This document shows positions 1 through 8,661 of a stretch of 64,000 bases of DNA, piece after piece. The notes beneath the pieces were generated by a model. The model was given only the letters and a program-made list of their open reading frames with translations. It was not told the origin of the DNA and made no database searches. The position numbers and the translations under genes are program-made. This DNA comes from JBGSOV01 sp964558715. GTDB lineage: Bacteria; Patescibacteriota; Gracilibacteria; CAIRYL01; GCA-016699755. The DNA lies in contig CAZLFD010000002.1 of the NCBI GenBank assembly GCA_964558715.1, positions 1 through 64,000 of the forward strand. The letters run 5' to 3'. Numbering within the stretch: position 1 is the stretch's first letter; every line of letters starts with the position of its first letter.

Positions 1-82
1 TGAAAAATGTATTCATCTTATTCCGTTTTGGTGGGCTTTTTATGATTGTATTTGAAAATACCGATTTCTATTTTGCCCTATC

Positions 83-112
83 TCTCCCCCTAAGTCAGGG
101 GAATCCCCGATC
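83..112. repeat. Intergenic palindromic repeat, family A copy
   Basis: A CTCCCCCT arm faces an AGGGGAA arm about four bases away. The same CTCCCC..GGGGA core recurs near 9270, 23850, 24015, 35035, 41085 and 44790, always between genes. This copy lies upstream of ybaB. The first 225 bases hold no other supported feature; the bases before position 80 may be the tail of a gene outside the window. Confidence 0.5.
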
Positions 113-225
113 GGATCGAGGATAGGTTTAAAGGGGGCTACCGTGGATTGCAAATTTGGTCACTTGACTTGATTTTCTTTTACCATCTTTTTTGGCATGA
201 TAATTTGCGATATTTCCCCCAAAAA

Positions 226-522
226 ATGTTCAATCAGATGAAAGACATGTACAAGATGCAGAAGCAAGCCAAAGAGATGAAAAAAGCGCTTAAGACTATC
301 GAAGTCGAAGCCGAAGAAGACGGCGTGGTTGTGGTGGTAAGTGCCGCGCAAGATATTGTTTCTATCGATATTTCTGAGTCACTGCTCGAAGCAGGTAACA
401 AAAAGCGCATAGAAAAAAACATCCTCACTGCCCTGCAACGTGCTAATAAAAAAGCCCAAGAAGTCGCCGCCGAAAAAATGCGCCCGCTTATGGGGCAAAT
501 GGGGCTACCGGGGAAAGAATAA
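226..522 (+). CDS. ybaB: YbaB/EbfC nucleoid-associated protein
   Basis: A 98-residue protein of the YbaB/EbfC family, small dimeric DNA-binding proteins that often sit beside recombination genes. The start MFNQMKDMYKMQKQAKEMKKAL is the typical amphipathic N-terminal helix; a strand-rich middle (VVVVVSAAQDIVSIDIS) and a C-terminal helix ending near MGQMGLPG follow. The frame is open 26 codons further upstream, but that extension (rich in Phe, Tyr and His) does not fit the family, so the ATG at 226 is chosen. There is no Shine-Dalgarno sequence; the bases before the ATG are TTTCCCCCAAAAA. The usual partners dnaX and recR are not in the window. Confidence 0.9.
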   Translation: MFNQMKDMYKMQKQAKEMKKALKTIEVEAEEDGVVVVVSAAQDIVSIDISESLLEAGNKKRIEKNILTALQRANKKAQEVAAEKMRPLMGQMGLPGKE

Positions 523-652
523 AAACTCAACCAATGTCATTCTCAAAAGAAAATTTTTGACAATTAAATGCTTATTGATCAAAATATAATCGGCACATAT
601 TTACCTAAATTATCAAATCAACTCACTACATAACCATTACACACAAAAATAT

Positions 653-2053
653 TCAGCGAGTCAGCAGTGCTACGGTTTCAGTATGTGGCGTATGCGGAAA
701 AAGGTCGTGCGGGCGGATACGCCGCAATCTCCACCCGAGTGGCAGTAGCTCGAGCACATCACGCGCGAGCGTAGCAGGGTTGCACGACACCATCACCAGT
801 TTATCTGCCGGTAATTCTGCCAAGGTCTGGCGTGATTTTTTGGGCAGACCAGCGCGGGGGGGGTCGACAATGGCGGTATGAAAATGTTGTGATTCAGAGA
901 TTTGAGGAAGCAAGTTTTCCGCTGGGCCACAGTGAAATGTGGCATTGGCGATGCCATTGCGTTCTGCATTTGCTGTTGCTGCTTCAATCGCCGATTCAAC
1001 GATATCTACGCCGGTAACAGATTGAGACTGTTTCGCAAGTGCGAGACCAATGGCGCCCGTGCCGCAAAACAAATCGAGCACATCTTCGTTACCACTCAAC
1101 TCGGCGAATTCGCCGATCGTATTGATGAGTGTTTCTGCCGCTGGCGTGTTGACCTGAAAAAACGCATCGGCCGCTACGGCAAAATCGAGCCCGCAAAAGC
1201 GCTCTGTATATTCTGGCTTACCGCTGATCAATTCGCTGGGTGTATTGGGCGGCGCAACCGAAACTCCGGCAAAAGGCATTACCACAAACCCCACGAGATG
1301 AGGGAGATTGCTTTGCAACTGTTCGAAAAGTGGCAGAAAAAATTCCGCATCGGTTTGCATTCCTACCGTCAGGCGGATGAACATTTCACCGGTAGCGTGC
1401 GACTGGCGCACCATCGCCTCGCGCCAAAAGCCTTTGCTAGGGAGCGGGTTCCACACCGGCAATCTGCTCTTGAGCGCAAAATCTTCGATGATTTCTTTTG
1501 CATGCAGCATTTCTGGGGGCGCAAGAATCGTATCGCTAATGCGCACGATCTCTTTCCAATTACCGCGGCGATGCAAACCCAAACCAGGGTTCTCATCAAA
1601 AAAGGTTTTGGATCCGTCTTCTGCCGTTTGCACTCGCACCGCTTCGTAGCCAAACGAAAACTCCATTTTATTGCGGTAGCGTGTTGTAATCGGGCTCGGA
1701 ACAATCGGTTCTACGGGCGGGTTAGCGATTTTGCCGATGCGTTCAAATCCATCACGCACAAACTGCTCTTTCCATTTCAGCTGCTCGGAGTAATCGATTA
1801 TCTGCCACGGCGCTCCACCATGCTGCGGAAACTCTGGGTCGGGCGGGTCAACACGATGCGGCGAAGGACTTTTGATTTCAACGACTTCGCCAAAAAAGGC
1901 CTTTTTCTTTTTCCCGCAAATGCGGAACTCGATCTCATCTCCAACAATAGTAAGCGGCACAAAGACGACCTTTCCATCTGTCTTGACCACGCCACTGCCA
2001 TCTGGCGAGAGCGCAACGACTTTTCCGATTAGCGAAGATTGGGTGTCAGGCAT
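653..2053 (-). CDS. rlmD: RNA uracil-C5 methyltransferase, TrmA/RlmD family
   Basis: A 466-residue S-adenosylmethionine-dependent methyltransferase expected to make 5-methyluridine in 23S rRNA (RlmC/RlmD) or tRNA (TrmA). An N-terminal TRAM-like beta barrel (about residues 5-65) is followed by the central RNA-binding region and a Rossmann domain with DLFCGTGAIGLALA (SAM site), VDPPRAGL and the nucleophile motif VSCNPATLARD. The four cysteines that hold a 4Fe-4S cluster in RlmD are absent: the stretch after TRAM reads PDPEFPQHGGAPWQIIDYS. The start overlaps the end of the upstream membrane-protein gene by 8 bases, so the two are probably cotranscribed. The exact target base is uncertain. Confidence 0.88.
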   Translation of the reverse strand: MPDTQSSLIGKVVALSPDGSGVVKTDGKVVFVPLTIVGDEIEFRICGKKKKAFFGEVVEIKSPSPHRVDPPDPEFPQHGGAPWQIIDYSEQLKWKEQFVRDGFERIGKIANPPVEPIVPSPITTRYRNKMEFSFGYEAVRVQTAEDGSKTFFDENPGLGLHRRGNWKEIVRISDTILAPPEMLHAKEIIEDFALKSRLPVWNPLPSKGFWREAMVRQSHATGEMFIRLTVGMQTDAEFFLPLFEQLQSNLPHLVGFVVMPFAGVSVAPPNTPSELISGKPEYTERFCGLDFAVAADAFFQVNTPAAETLINTIGEFAELSGNEDVLDLFCGTGAIGLALAKQSQSVTGVDIVESAIEAATANAERNGIANATFHCGPAENLLPQISESQHFHTAIVDPPRAGLPKKSRQTLAELPADKLVMVSCNPATLARDVLELLPLGWRLRRIRPHDLFPHTPHTETVALLTR

Positions 2054-2792
2054 CAGCGGCTTTACTTTTCCCTTTCTTAGGGTGCTCTTCTTCTAATTGT
2101 TCGAGTTTCTTGCGGACGAAATCTTTGGCACCCAACCCTAAAGCCAAGCCACCCGCCAGGGCAAACATGGCCAGCAAAGCCAAAGAAAGATTACGGGCAA
2201 GTTCTTCCAGCACGCCGACTTGGCGAAATGCTTCCATTGCGCCAAAAGCAATGATCAGGTTTTTTACTAAAATCCCCGTGACTTTCTGTACATGTTTGTC
2301 TTCGGTAAAAAGCAGATTTTGCGCAATGCCCGCCGCCGTTCCGGCATACGACACGGCGAAGAACATAATGAGAAAAGCGATGATTGCCTTGGGGATAAAG
2401 AGGATCACGCTCTCTAAGAATTGTCCGACTTCATCGAATTCTGCAGCAAATGCAGCCAAACGCAAAAAGTAAGCGATGATTATTCCTTTGAGTGTTTTGC
2501 CCGCAAGATGAGTGGGGGTGAGCTTGATTTTTGATTTTTTCAGAAACGTATCGAGCCCGATTTTACTCCACAACCTTGCAAGATGGAATTTTTCTCCCGC
2601 CTTACGAAAGAGGTATTCGACAAAATAACCGATCAATACCCCAATGAAGAAAACTGCGAGCGCTTCTATATATTTCGGAAGCATCAACCCCCATTCTGTA
2701 AAAGTCTGATCCATTGAAGTAGAAACCCCTTCCCAAAAACTTGATACGACAATCATGCTGTCTTCACTAAAATTTCCGTTTGGTTGGTTCAT
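2046..2792 (-). CDS. Membrane protein related to MscS channels (TM-helix repeat type)
   Basis: A 248-residue integral membrane protein with about four to five hydrophobic segments (near residues 38-60, 105-120, 130-155, 170-185 and 205-225). The last reads ALLAMFALAGGLALGLGAKDFVRKKL, which resembles the pore-lining helix of small-conductance mechanosensitive channels. The soluble beta domain of true MscS is missing; the protein ends soon after in a charged tail (EEHPKKGKSKAADA). This fits the 'conserved TM helix' proteins found in many uncultured bacteria. A channel role is inferred. It lies between a small membrane-anchored protein gene (32-base gap) and rlmD (8-base overlap). Confidence 0.65.
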   Translation of the reverse strand: MNQPNGNFSEDSMIVVSSFWEGVSTSMDQTFTEWGLMLPKYIEALAVFFIGVLIGYFVEYLFRKAGEKFHLARLWSKIGLDTFLKKSKIKLTPTHLAGKTLKGIIIAYFLRLAAFAAEFDEVGQFLESVILFIPKAIIAFLIMFFAVSYAGTAAGIAQNLLFTEDKHVQKVTGILVKNLIIAFGAMEAFRQVGVLEELARNLSLALLAMFALAGGLALGLGAKDFVRKKLEQLEEEHPKKGKSKAADA

Positions 2793-2824
2793 GGCAGCAG
2801 TTAAAAATCAGGAACAGTCTGCCA

Positions 2825-3301
2825 CTATTTTGTTTTACGGACAAATCCTGCGCTGCGGGCTATATCGGCAGTTTCGAAAAAGACGCGATTTTTTACGGTA
2901 ATAAGCGCCGCTTGCGGGTCATCTAGCGGATAAAAGTACTTGCCGTTTTTACTGGCGACAAATTTTTTGCCTGCCGGTGCAGGGATGGTTTTGAGATTTG
3001 GGAGGATTTCGGTCACAGAAAATTCGAATGCTCCCGGAAAAATCGAGTATACTTCTTCTGCATCCTGTACGATGATACGTGCTTCCTCACCTTCAAGCCT
3101 CCCCTTCAGCACGCCGTTCTCGATGGTGTCAAGATGGATGAGGCTGATCTCATCAGAAAAATCACCGATCTCGATAGGTGGCCGATTGGCGTGCGTATGC
3201 CGTTGCTCGAGCATGATGCCCGCCAAAATACCGGTGATACCGGCAGCGATTAGCAGTGCATACAACTGTACATAAAGCCAGACCTTTCCTTGTTTTTCCA
3301 T
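2825..3301 (-). CDS. Membrane-anchored protein with a sunset-like C-terminal domain
   Basis: 158 residues. One N-terminal membrane segment (about residues 8-30, LYVQLYALLIAAGITGILAGIM) anchors an outside domain. The C-terminal 45 residues (FVASKNGKYFYPLDDP, then VKNRVFFETADIARSAGF) match the layout of the 'sunset' domain common in Patescibacteria: VASKNGxxYY, a middle part, then a xNxVxFxTxxEAxxxGY motif. The paired cysteines usual in that domain are not there, so metal binding or cross-linking is unlikely. Function unknown. It is first in a minus-strand unit with the MscS-like gene and rlmD. Its start is only 7 bases from the divergent methyltransferase start. Confidence 0.7.
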   Translation of the reverse strand: MEKQGKVWLYVQLYALLIAAGITGILAGIMLEQRHTHANRPPIEIGDFSDEISLIHLDTIENGVLKGRLEGEEARIIVQDAEEVYSIFPGAFEFSVTEILPNLKTIPAPAGKKFVASKNGKYFYPLDDPQAALITVKNRVFFETADIARSAGFVRKTK

Positions 3302-3308
3302 AGCAGAG

Positions 3309-4472
3309 TTGAAAACCTATCTCTTCCAATTCGGCCGCAATCCGGAGTTAAGCCGGGCAGAAGCGGAAGCTCGTTATAGTCATTTTGCAATGCTTTGTAA
3401 TAAATGTCCAGATTTTTATCAGACAACGGGCGAACCGATTGCAGATCCGCAGGCATTGCTCGACACACTCGGTGGCACGATGCGAATCGCCGAAGTATTT
3501 TCCACAGTGGCATTTCCAAAAGCAGCAGAAACAGTGGCAGAAGAATTGATTTCGAGTCTACCAGAAGGGAAGATCACCTTTGGGCTCTCGCATTTTCCGG
3601 AAGACAATCGTGATGCAAAAACCTTGCTCATCGGCATTAAAAAGGCGATCCGTAAGCGCGAACGACCAGTGCGTTTCGCCAATCGCGACTTTCGGAATCT
3701 GGATGCCGGCACGCTACACAAAGAGCAGCTATTTTTACCAAAAAGCTGTGAAATACTGGCAATACTCGATGACAATAAAAAACTGGTTTTGGCAAAAACA
3801 ATCGCCGCACAAAATGTGGATGCTTTTGCCGAACGCGACTACGGCAAATCAGTGCGCGACATGCAAGTGGGTATGCTACCACCCAAGCTCGCACTTATGC
3901 TTATCAACTTCGCGGCAAAAGAAAAAGAACTGCCTCAGCAGATCTGGGATTCGTTTTGCGGCACGGGCACGATTGCCGTAGAAGCACTACGCATGGGGCT
4001 AGTGTGCACGAGTTCGGATATCTCTGCCGAAATGGTGCAAGCGACAAGTCAAAATCTGGCGCATTTCTTTCCGCAGCAAAAACCGCAGGTCTTTCAACAC
4101 GATGTAACAAAAAAACTAACACATGGTGTGTTGGCACAAGCGATTGTGACGGAAGGATATTTGGGGCCCATTTACAAACGCCCGGTTTCAGAACACGATT
4201 TAGAAGTGGCGCGGAAGGACGTCGAACCGATTTATGAAGCATTTTTTACGCAGGCGCTAAAACTGCCTGCAATCGAGACGATTGTCATTTGTATGCCGTT
4301 TTGGAAAACCACCGCTAACTCTCTAGCTTTCTGCGAAAATGCCCTTGCTGCGGCGCAAAAATTCTGGAAAAATACCTTGGCATGTGATGGCATATCATCA
4401 CGAGGTTCCTTACTGTTTCGGCGTAGTGATCAAAGCGTAGGCCGCGAAATATTCGTCTTCCGCAGGCAGTAA
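3309..4472 (+). CDS. Trm11-like SAM-dependent RNA methyltransferase
   Basis: 387 residues, TTG start. The beginning LKTYLFQFGRNPELSRAEAEA is the conserved N-terminus of the Trm11/Trm-G10 class (THUMP region plus methyltransferase), so TTG at 3309 is kept although it lies 7 bases from the divergent gene. The SAM-binding motif is DSFCGTGTIAVEALRMG. Where Trm11 enzymes carry (N/D)PPYG, this protein reads AIVTEGYLGPIY, so either catalysis uses a variant motif or activity differs. tRNA guanine-N2 methylation is the family role; the target here is inferred. tRNA-Asn follows 16 bases after the stop and is probably on the same transcript. Confidence 0.75.
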   Translation: MKTYLFQFGRNPELSRAEAEARYSHFAMLCNKCPDFYQTTGEPIADPQALLDTLGGTMRIAEVFSTVAFPKAAETVAEELISSLPEGKITFGLSHFPEDNRDAKTLLIGIKKAIRKRERPVRFANRDFRNLDAGTLHKEQLFLPKSCEILAILDDNKKLVLAKTIAAQNVDAFAERDYGKSVRDMQVGMLPPKLALMLINFAAKEKELPQQIWDSFCGTGTIAVEALRMGLVCTSSDISAEMVQATSQNLAHFFPQQKPQVFQHDVTKKLTHGVLAQAIVTEGYLGPIYKRPVSEHDLEVARKDVEPIYEAFFTQALKLPAIETIVICMPFWKTTANSLAFCENALAAAQKFWKNTLACDGISSRGSLLFRRSDQSVGREIFVFRRQ

Positions 4473-4488
4473 TCACCGATACCGACGT

Positions 4489-4563
4489 TCCCCTGTAGCT
4501 CAGCGGTAGAGCATTCGGCTGTTAACCGAAGGGTCACTGGTTCGAATCCAGTCGGGGGAGCCA
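4489..4563 (+). tRNA. tRNA-Asn (GTT)
   Basis: A complete cloverleaf of 75 bases including an encoded CCA. The acceptor arm TCCCCTG pairs with CGGGGGA (one G-T pair), the anticodon arm TTCGG/CCGAA encloses the loop CTGTTAA with anticodon GTT at 4521-4523, and the T arm carries GTTCGAATC. It directly follows the Trm11-like gene. Confidence 0.97.
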
Positions 4564-4597
4564 CACTTTATATAAACGCTTATTATTTTATAATAAT

Positions 4598-7500
4598 TTA
4601 TGCCGTATGTTGCATGTTCACTTCTGCAAGCAGTCTTTTTTCTAGTGTTGTGACTGCTCGCAGGGATGCATCCATAATACCGGTAAAACTGAGCTGATGT
4701 TCAGGTTCGTGAGCCAGTTTGCTCTGCATGCTCCGACCCATTTCTCCGTTTTTTTGAAAATGATGCAAGCATAACGGAATACAATCATATCCAGTGGGCA
4801 CTTTGTTCCCATCAATCCTTATTGATTTCGAGAGAATAGGAACAGATCCATATTTATGTTCAATTGGCGTACCGTGCGTGTAATGAATCGTATTTGCATA
4901 AATGCTGCATGCTTTGAAAAAGTCACCACCGCGGCATGGGTCATACTCGATTTCTGGAGCTACCAAATGAAGATATTGTGGATACTGATTTGTTGTGCGC
5001 GAAACAATCTTAATTTTATCGAAAAGAGGGGAGTACCCATGTGCAATATACCAGTGCAGAGCATAAGCACTGGCGGAAAACGCACCGTAATCCATCTGTG
5101 GCCCGCTCTCGTTTCGAAAATATAGCACCAATGTTCTGTGATTTTGATCAGTATTATGCTCTACATTGTTAAGTTGTAGATATTTATCCTGTTCGTGGTT
5201 TACCGCTTGAGCATTCGCGATTCGTAACTGTGAAGCAGTTTTTCCCCTTGTCTCCAATTGATGAATAATTGGCGTTTGAGTAGCATAGTAATTCAGAATG
5301 CTTTGCATTGCTGCAAAAGGAAAATCGCCATCATTAACGACGCCATTCTGCAGTGCCTGTCTTACTTGTGGGACAAAATCTTTAACATCTTCGTGAAAAC
5401 CTAACATAAGGCAGAGCATCTCTTCGGGTGACAAAACTGAACCAGCGTATTTATTTAGTATTTTTTTACGATAAGTTGTTTCGTGCCTTCCGATTCTTGG
5501 TAACAGGTATGCTTCGATATCGGCTTTTGAAATCCTTAGAAACTCAATTAAACCAATGCCCAACTGATGTTGAGCCATAGCCATTACCCTTAGAGCTTGT
5601 GCTCTAATACGAGTAGATGGATGATCGGTGGCATCGACAATAGCAGGGTATTGGTTTTGGACATTATCCGCAGACGCAAGTCCCAATTGTAAAGCTAAAA
5701 CGGTGGCGGCTGGTTCACTAATGAGCTGTTTCGATGTCGGGCCTGCTGTAGCAAAATGCATTCTAAGGAGTGTGTGATACCCTCGATCCAAAAGCCAAAA
5801 GATGGCATATTCTCTTGCTTCTGCATTGCGGCTTCTGAGCGCCCTCTCCATCATCTTTACCTGCATAGAAGCATCTGGCGGACTGTACGCTTTAAGAATT
5901 CCCAGATTAATATGCTTGTCGTCTATCGAATCAAAGATTATCTGATTCAAATTGCTCCCGCACCGATTTGCTATTGCAATCGCTTTCGTGGCAACTGCCT
6001 CTGAAACATTCATAGCAAGTACGAGTATACTCTTGACTTTTTCGATGGGGAACTCACTGAAGCGCGCTTCAATGGTGGCCAATATCTCCTCGGCTATACT
6101 CGCTTGTGCAGCCGGAAGATAGGTTAAAGCATGTTTGGCTACTTCGATGTCGAACGGTGCATTTCTGTAACGAAATTCCCATGCCTTCTGCTGAACATTT
6201 ATATCTGATGCTGTTAAACCTAAATATACAAGCGTTTCTACGACACCGCTCGGATAAGCCATGGCTAATGCATCAATTGTTTTATCTGTAATGGTATCCG
6301 CTGATAACACTTCCCTAAGAAACTCAAGTGCTTGCTGCTTGGGAAATGAACTCAAAAAAAACATAACAATCTTTGTCTGCAGAGGGGGTCTTGCTAGCGG
6401 TTCTGATAGTAGGTCTTTTGCTTCATCAAAAGTGAAACTAACATTGGCAAGCAACTTGTCAAAGTGTGAACAGATACCAGCAATATAGGCATCGTCTTTC
6501 AACAATTCATGTACTAGCGAATAGTTTTTCTTCTGCAAAACGACTTGCAATAAAACATTCGCCTGATTTGAGGCTGCTAGGATGCCGCGTACATAAGAAA
6601 CCTGTTTTTGCGCATCTTTTTCATGCATTGCTACGAGCTCCAAAAGATCAAGATGTAATTCCTTATCATCAACACTCAAGTTTTTCATAAGATGGGCATG
6701 TCGTTGATAATCATGCTTTAATAGCTGCGCGGTAGCGTGCTTTCTTGTCGCCTCATCGTCTGATGCAGACAATAACACAAGCCAATCTTCATATTCTGCG
6801 GTCACAATGGTATACGCCATTTGTGCCAAATGAGCAGCCGTAACATCTCGGCGAATATCCATGTTTGCCTCGATAATCGGTTTAGTATTCTTGAAATCGC
6901 TATTAATGAGATATATAAAAATCGCGATTCGCGTCCCATTGTCTACTTCTGGCTTATTTACACTGCTTAAAAATGCGGCGACAATAGCGTAAGCCTCTTT
7001 CCCCTTGCTCTTTAGGAATTGGAATTCTGAGCTATCAAGCGTGGGGAAGCGTGTATAATCTTGAAGTACTGCTTCTTGCTGAGTAACGCTAGGAAAATAC
7101 TGTAATGCATATACTACCTGCCTGAGCCATCTTAGGTCATTTGCCTCAATGGCGGATTTTCTTACGTCAAGAATTTGTTGGATTATTGAATCAAGCAGAT
7201 CGGTATTTCCTTGTTTACGCTGTGCTTCAATGATATCACCGATAGTTTTCTGTTTCTCTGTACTCGGACTAGTAAGGATTGTCTTTGCCAGTCTTTCATG
7301 GTCAATAGGGCTTGTTCCAGCAATGACACAGCGTAATTTTTTGTTTTTGTAGACAGGAACAGATTTCATCCGTCTTAATTTTTCTTCCGAAGTCTGAGCT
7401 ACCTTTTTGCCAGAGTCAATTGAGTCTGCCTCTAGACCCTTTGTTTTTGCTTCGCTATCTGGCTCAACTGAAAAGGCAATTCTAATGGCTTCGTATTTTG

Positions 7501-7642
7501 TTCTGCTGCTAATATCCATTAATGGTAATGTGCTTACGCTTGAATAAAGCATAGACAGGCGTGAGGGCTTATGAACCGTTCGCGAAATATCTGTCTCAGG
7601 TTTTACGCAATCGACAGTTAAACTTTTAATCGCAATACCCAT
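4598..7642 (-). CDS. Large orphan protein with helical repeats
   Basis: 1014 residues with no family that I recognise. No signal peptide or membrane segment is evident. The first 100 residues are charged and low in structure. From about 130 to 780 the protein is a long run of short helices rich in Ala, Leu and Glu (for example SEAVATKAIAIANRC and AEAREYAIFWLLDRG), which looks like a HEAT- or armadillo-type solenoid. The last 180 residues differ: they are rich in Tyr, His and Pro (SAYALHWYIAHGYSPLF, EIEYDPCRGGDFF, CIPLCLHHFQ) and look like a separate globular domain. The gene is visibly richer in A+T than its neighbours, which may mean recent gain. It stands alone after tRNA-Asn on the opposite strand. 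Confidence 0.8.
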   Translation of the reverse strand: MGIAIKSLTVDCVKPETDISRTVHKPSRLSMLYSSVSTLPLMDISSRTKYEAIRIAFSVEPDSEAKTKGLEADSIDSGKKVAQTSEEKLRRMKSVPVYKNKKLRCVIAGTSPIDHERLAKTILTSPSTEKQKTIGDIIEAQRKQGNTDLLDSIIQQILDVRKSAIEANDLRWLRQVVYALQYFPSVTQQEAVLQDYTRFPTLDSSEFQFLKSKGKEAYAIVAAFLSSVNKPEVDNGTRIAIFIYLINSDFKNTKPIIEANMDIRRDVTAAHLAQMAYTIVTAEYEDWLVLLSASDDEATRKHATAQLLKHDYQRHAHLMKNLSVDDKELHLDLLELVAMHEKDAQKQVSYVRGILAASNQANVLLQVVLQKKNYSLVHELLKDDAYIAGICSHFDKLLANVSFTFDEAKDLLSEPLARPPLQTKIVMFFLSSFPKQQALEFLREVLSADTITDKTIDALAMAYPSGVVETLVYLGLTASDINVQQKAWEFRYRNAPFDIEVAKHALTYLPAAQASIAEEILATIEARFSEFPIEKVKSILVLAMNVSEAVATKAIAIANRCGSNLNQIIFDSIDDKHINLGILKAYSPPDASMQVKMMERALRSRNAEAREYAIFWLLDRGYHTLLRMHFATAGPTSKQLISEPAATVLALQLGLASADNVQNQYPAIVDATDHPSTRIRAQALRVMAMAQHQLGIGLIEFLRISKADIEAYLLPRIGRHETTYRKKILNKYAGSVLSPEEMLCLMLGFHEDVKDFVPQVRQALQNGVVNDGDFPFAAMQSILNYYATQTPIIHQLETRGKTASQLRIANAQAVNHEQDKYLQLNNVEHNTDQNHRTLVLYFRNESGPQMDYGAFSASAYALHWYIAHGYSPLFDKIKIVSRTTNQYPQYLHLVAPEIEYDPCRGGDFFKACSIYANTIHYTHGTPIEHKYGSVPILSKSIRIDGNKVPTGYDCIPLCLHHFQKNGEMGRSMQSKLAHEPEHQLSFTGIMDASLRAVTTLEKRLLAEVNMQHTA

Positions 7643-7828
7643 GGGTGTAAAAATTTGAGTATAACTTTACATAAAAATACTATTATAGCAAACGTTTATC
7701 CGATTGATTTCAGACGCGAACTTAGCGTGATACAATACATTAGATCATGTAGCACATTCTTGAGGGTTTAATCTTCGGGGAGCCAGTTTTGATTGTACGC
7801 TGAAATCTTGTAGCATGGCAGATGAAAA

Positions 7829-8542
7829 ATGTTTCGCATTCCCATGAAATTACGAGACCTAAAAGGATTATTCCGCTCATCAAAGCACAAGCTTATCTGT
7901 AGTGAAAACCCCTTTGGCGATTATTGGGTATTCGATTTTGCCGCCAAAGATATCGATTGGCGCCCCGGTGAACACGGCATCTACACCTTGCCAGATTTTG
8001 AAGTGCAAGGGAAAAAATGGCGTGCCTTCAGTGTGGCGTCGCATCCCACGGAAGGTTTTATGCGCATCGGCACAAAAATCGGTAATAAGCCAAGCAGCTT
8101 TAAGACCAAAATGCGCGATATGAAAACAGGAGACGAGATCAAGATACGCGGCCCGTTTGGCTGGTTCTTACTGCAAGACGAAACTTCGCCCATCGTCATG
8201 ATTGCGGGTGGTATCGGCATCACCCCGTATCGGGCACTGTTTAAAAAATTGGCAAAAGGGAACAAGCGCGAGGCGACTCTTATCTATTCGAGCAATGATG
8301 GCTATTTATTCCAAGACGAGCTTGATTCTATTGCCGCCGCCGATGGCAACATCAACATCGAGTACGTTTCGAGCCGTGAAGAGACTCGTGATAAGATTGA
8401 TGATCGCGCTCAAAAATATGAGAACAATGCCTTTTATTACATTTCCGGTGCGCCGCCTATGATCGAGAGTGCGATCGACTCCTTGAAAGAAAAAGGTATC
8501 GACCGTAAGCGGATTATCACTGATCCGTTCAAAGGGTACTGA
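7829..8542 (+). CDS. FNR-type FAD/NAD(P)H oxidoreductase
   Basis: 237 residues of the ferredoxin-NADP+ reductase fold. The FAD domain carries WRAFSVAS (the RxxSxxS flavin motif) and the nucleotide domain carries IAGGIGITPYRALF (pyrophosphate loop) and YYISGAPPMIES (the usual terminal xxCGPPPM motif, here with Ser for Cys). No 2Fe-2S domain is fused, so an unknown partner (ferredoxin, flavodoxin or cytochrome) must accept or donate electrons. A second ATG at 7844 (MKLRDLKG) is an equally possible start. A DoxX membrane gene follows 119 bases later, so a shared redox role at the membrane is possible. Confidence 0.85.
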   Translation: MFRIPMKLRDLKGLFRSSKHKLICSENPFGDYWVFDFAAKDIDWRPGEHGIYTLPDFEVQGKKWRAFSVASHPTEGFMRIGTKIGNKPSSFKTKMRDMKTGDEIKIRGPFGWFLLQDETSPIVMIAGGIGITPYRALFKKLAKGNKREATLIYSSNDGYLFQDELDSIAAADGNINIEYVSSREETRDKIDDRAQKYENNAFYYISGAPPMIESAIDSLKEKGIDRKRIITDPFKGY

Positions 8543-8598
8543 GCATACTTTAAAATAAGCATCACAACCCTTTTTGTAGCATATGCGACTGTATGTTT

Positions 8599-8628
8599 TT
8601 GCTTATTTCATCAATATTTGCTTATAAT
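8599..8628 (+). promoter_or_regulatory. Likely sigma-70-type promoter for doxX
   Basis: TTGCTT at 8599-8604 and a perfect TATAAT at 8623-8628, 18 bases apart, in an A+T-rich gap 34 bases before the DoxX start. The gap between the reductase stop and doxX (8543-8661) holds nothing else. Confidence 0.5.
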
Positions 8629-8661
8629 TCATTGGATTTTTCTTTCTTTTTCTCCTAAAAA

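Noticed and set aside
556..590. TTGACA followed by TATAAT after ybaB
   Set aside because: The two boxes are 22 bases apart, too far for a normal promoter, and the only downstream gene is on the opposite strand.
902..2032. A 376-codon open frame antisense to the uracil methyltransferase gene
   Set aside because: It lies wholly within rlmD, encodes a His/Arg/Phe-rich sequence with no family features, and arises from codon bias of the real gene.
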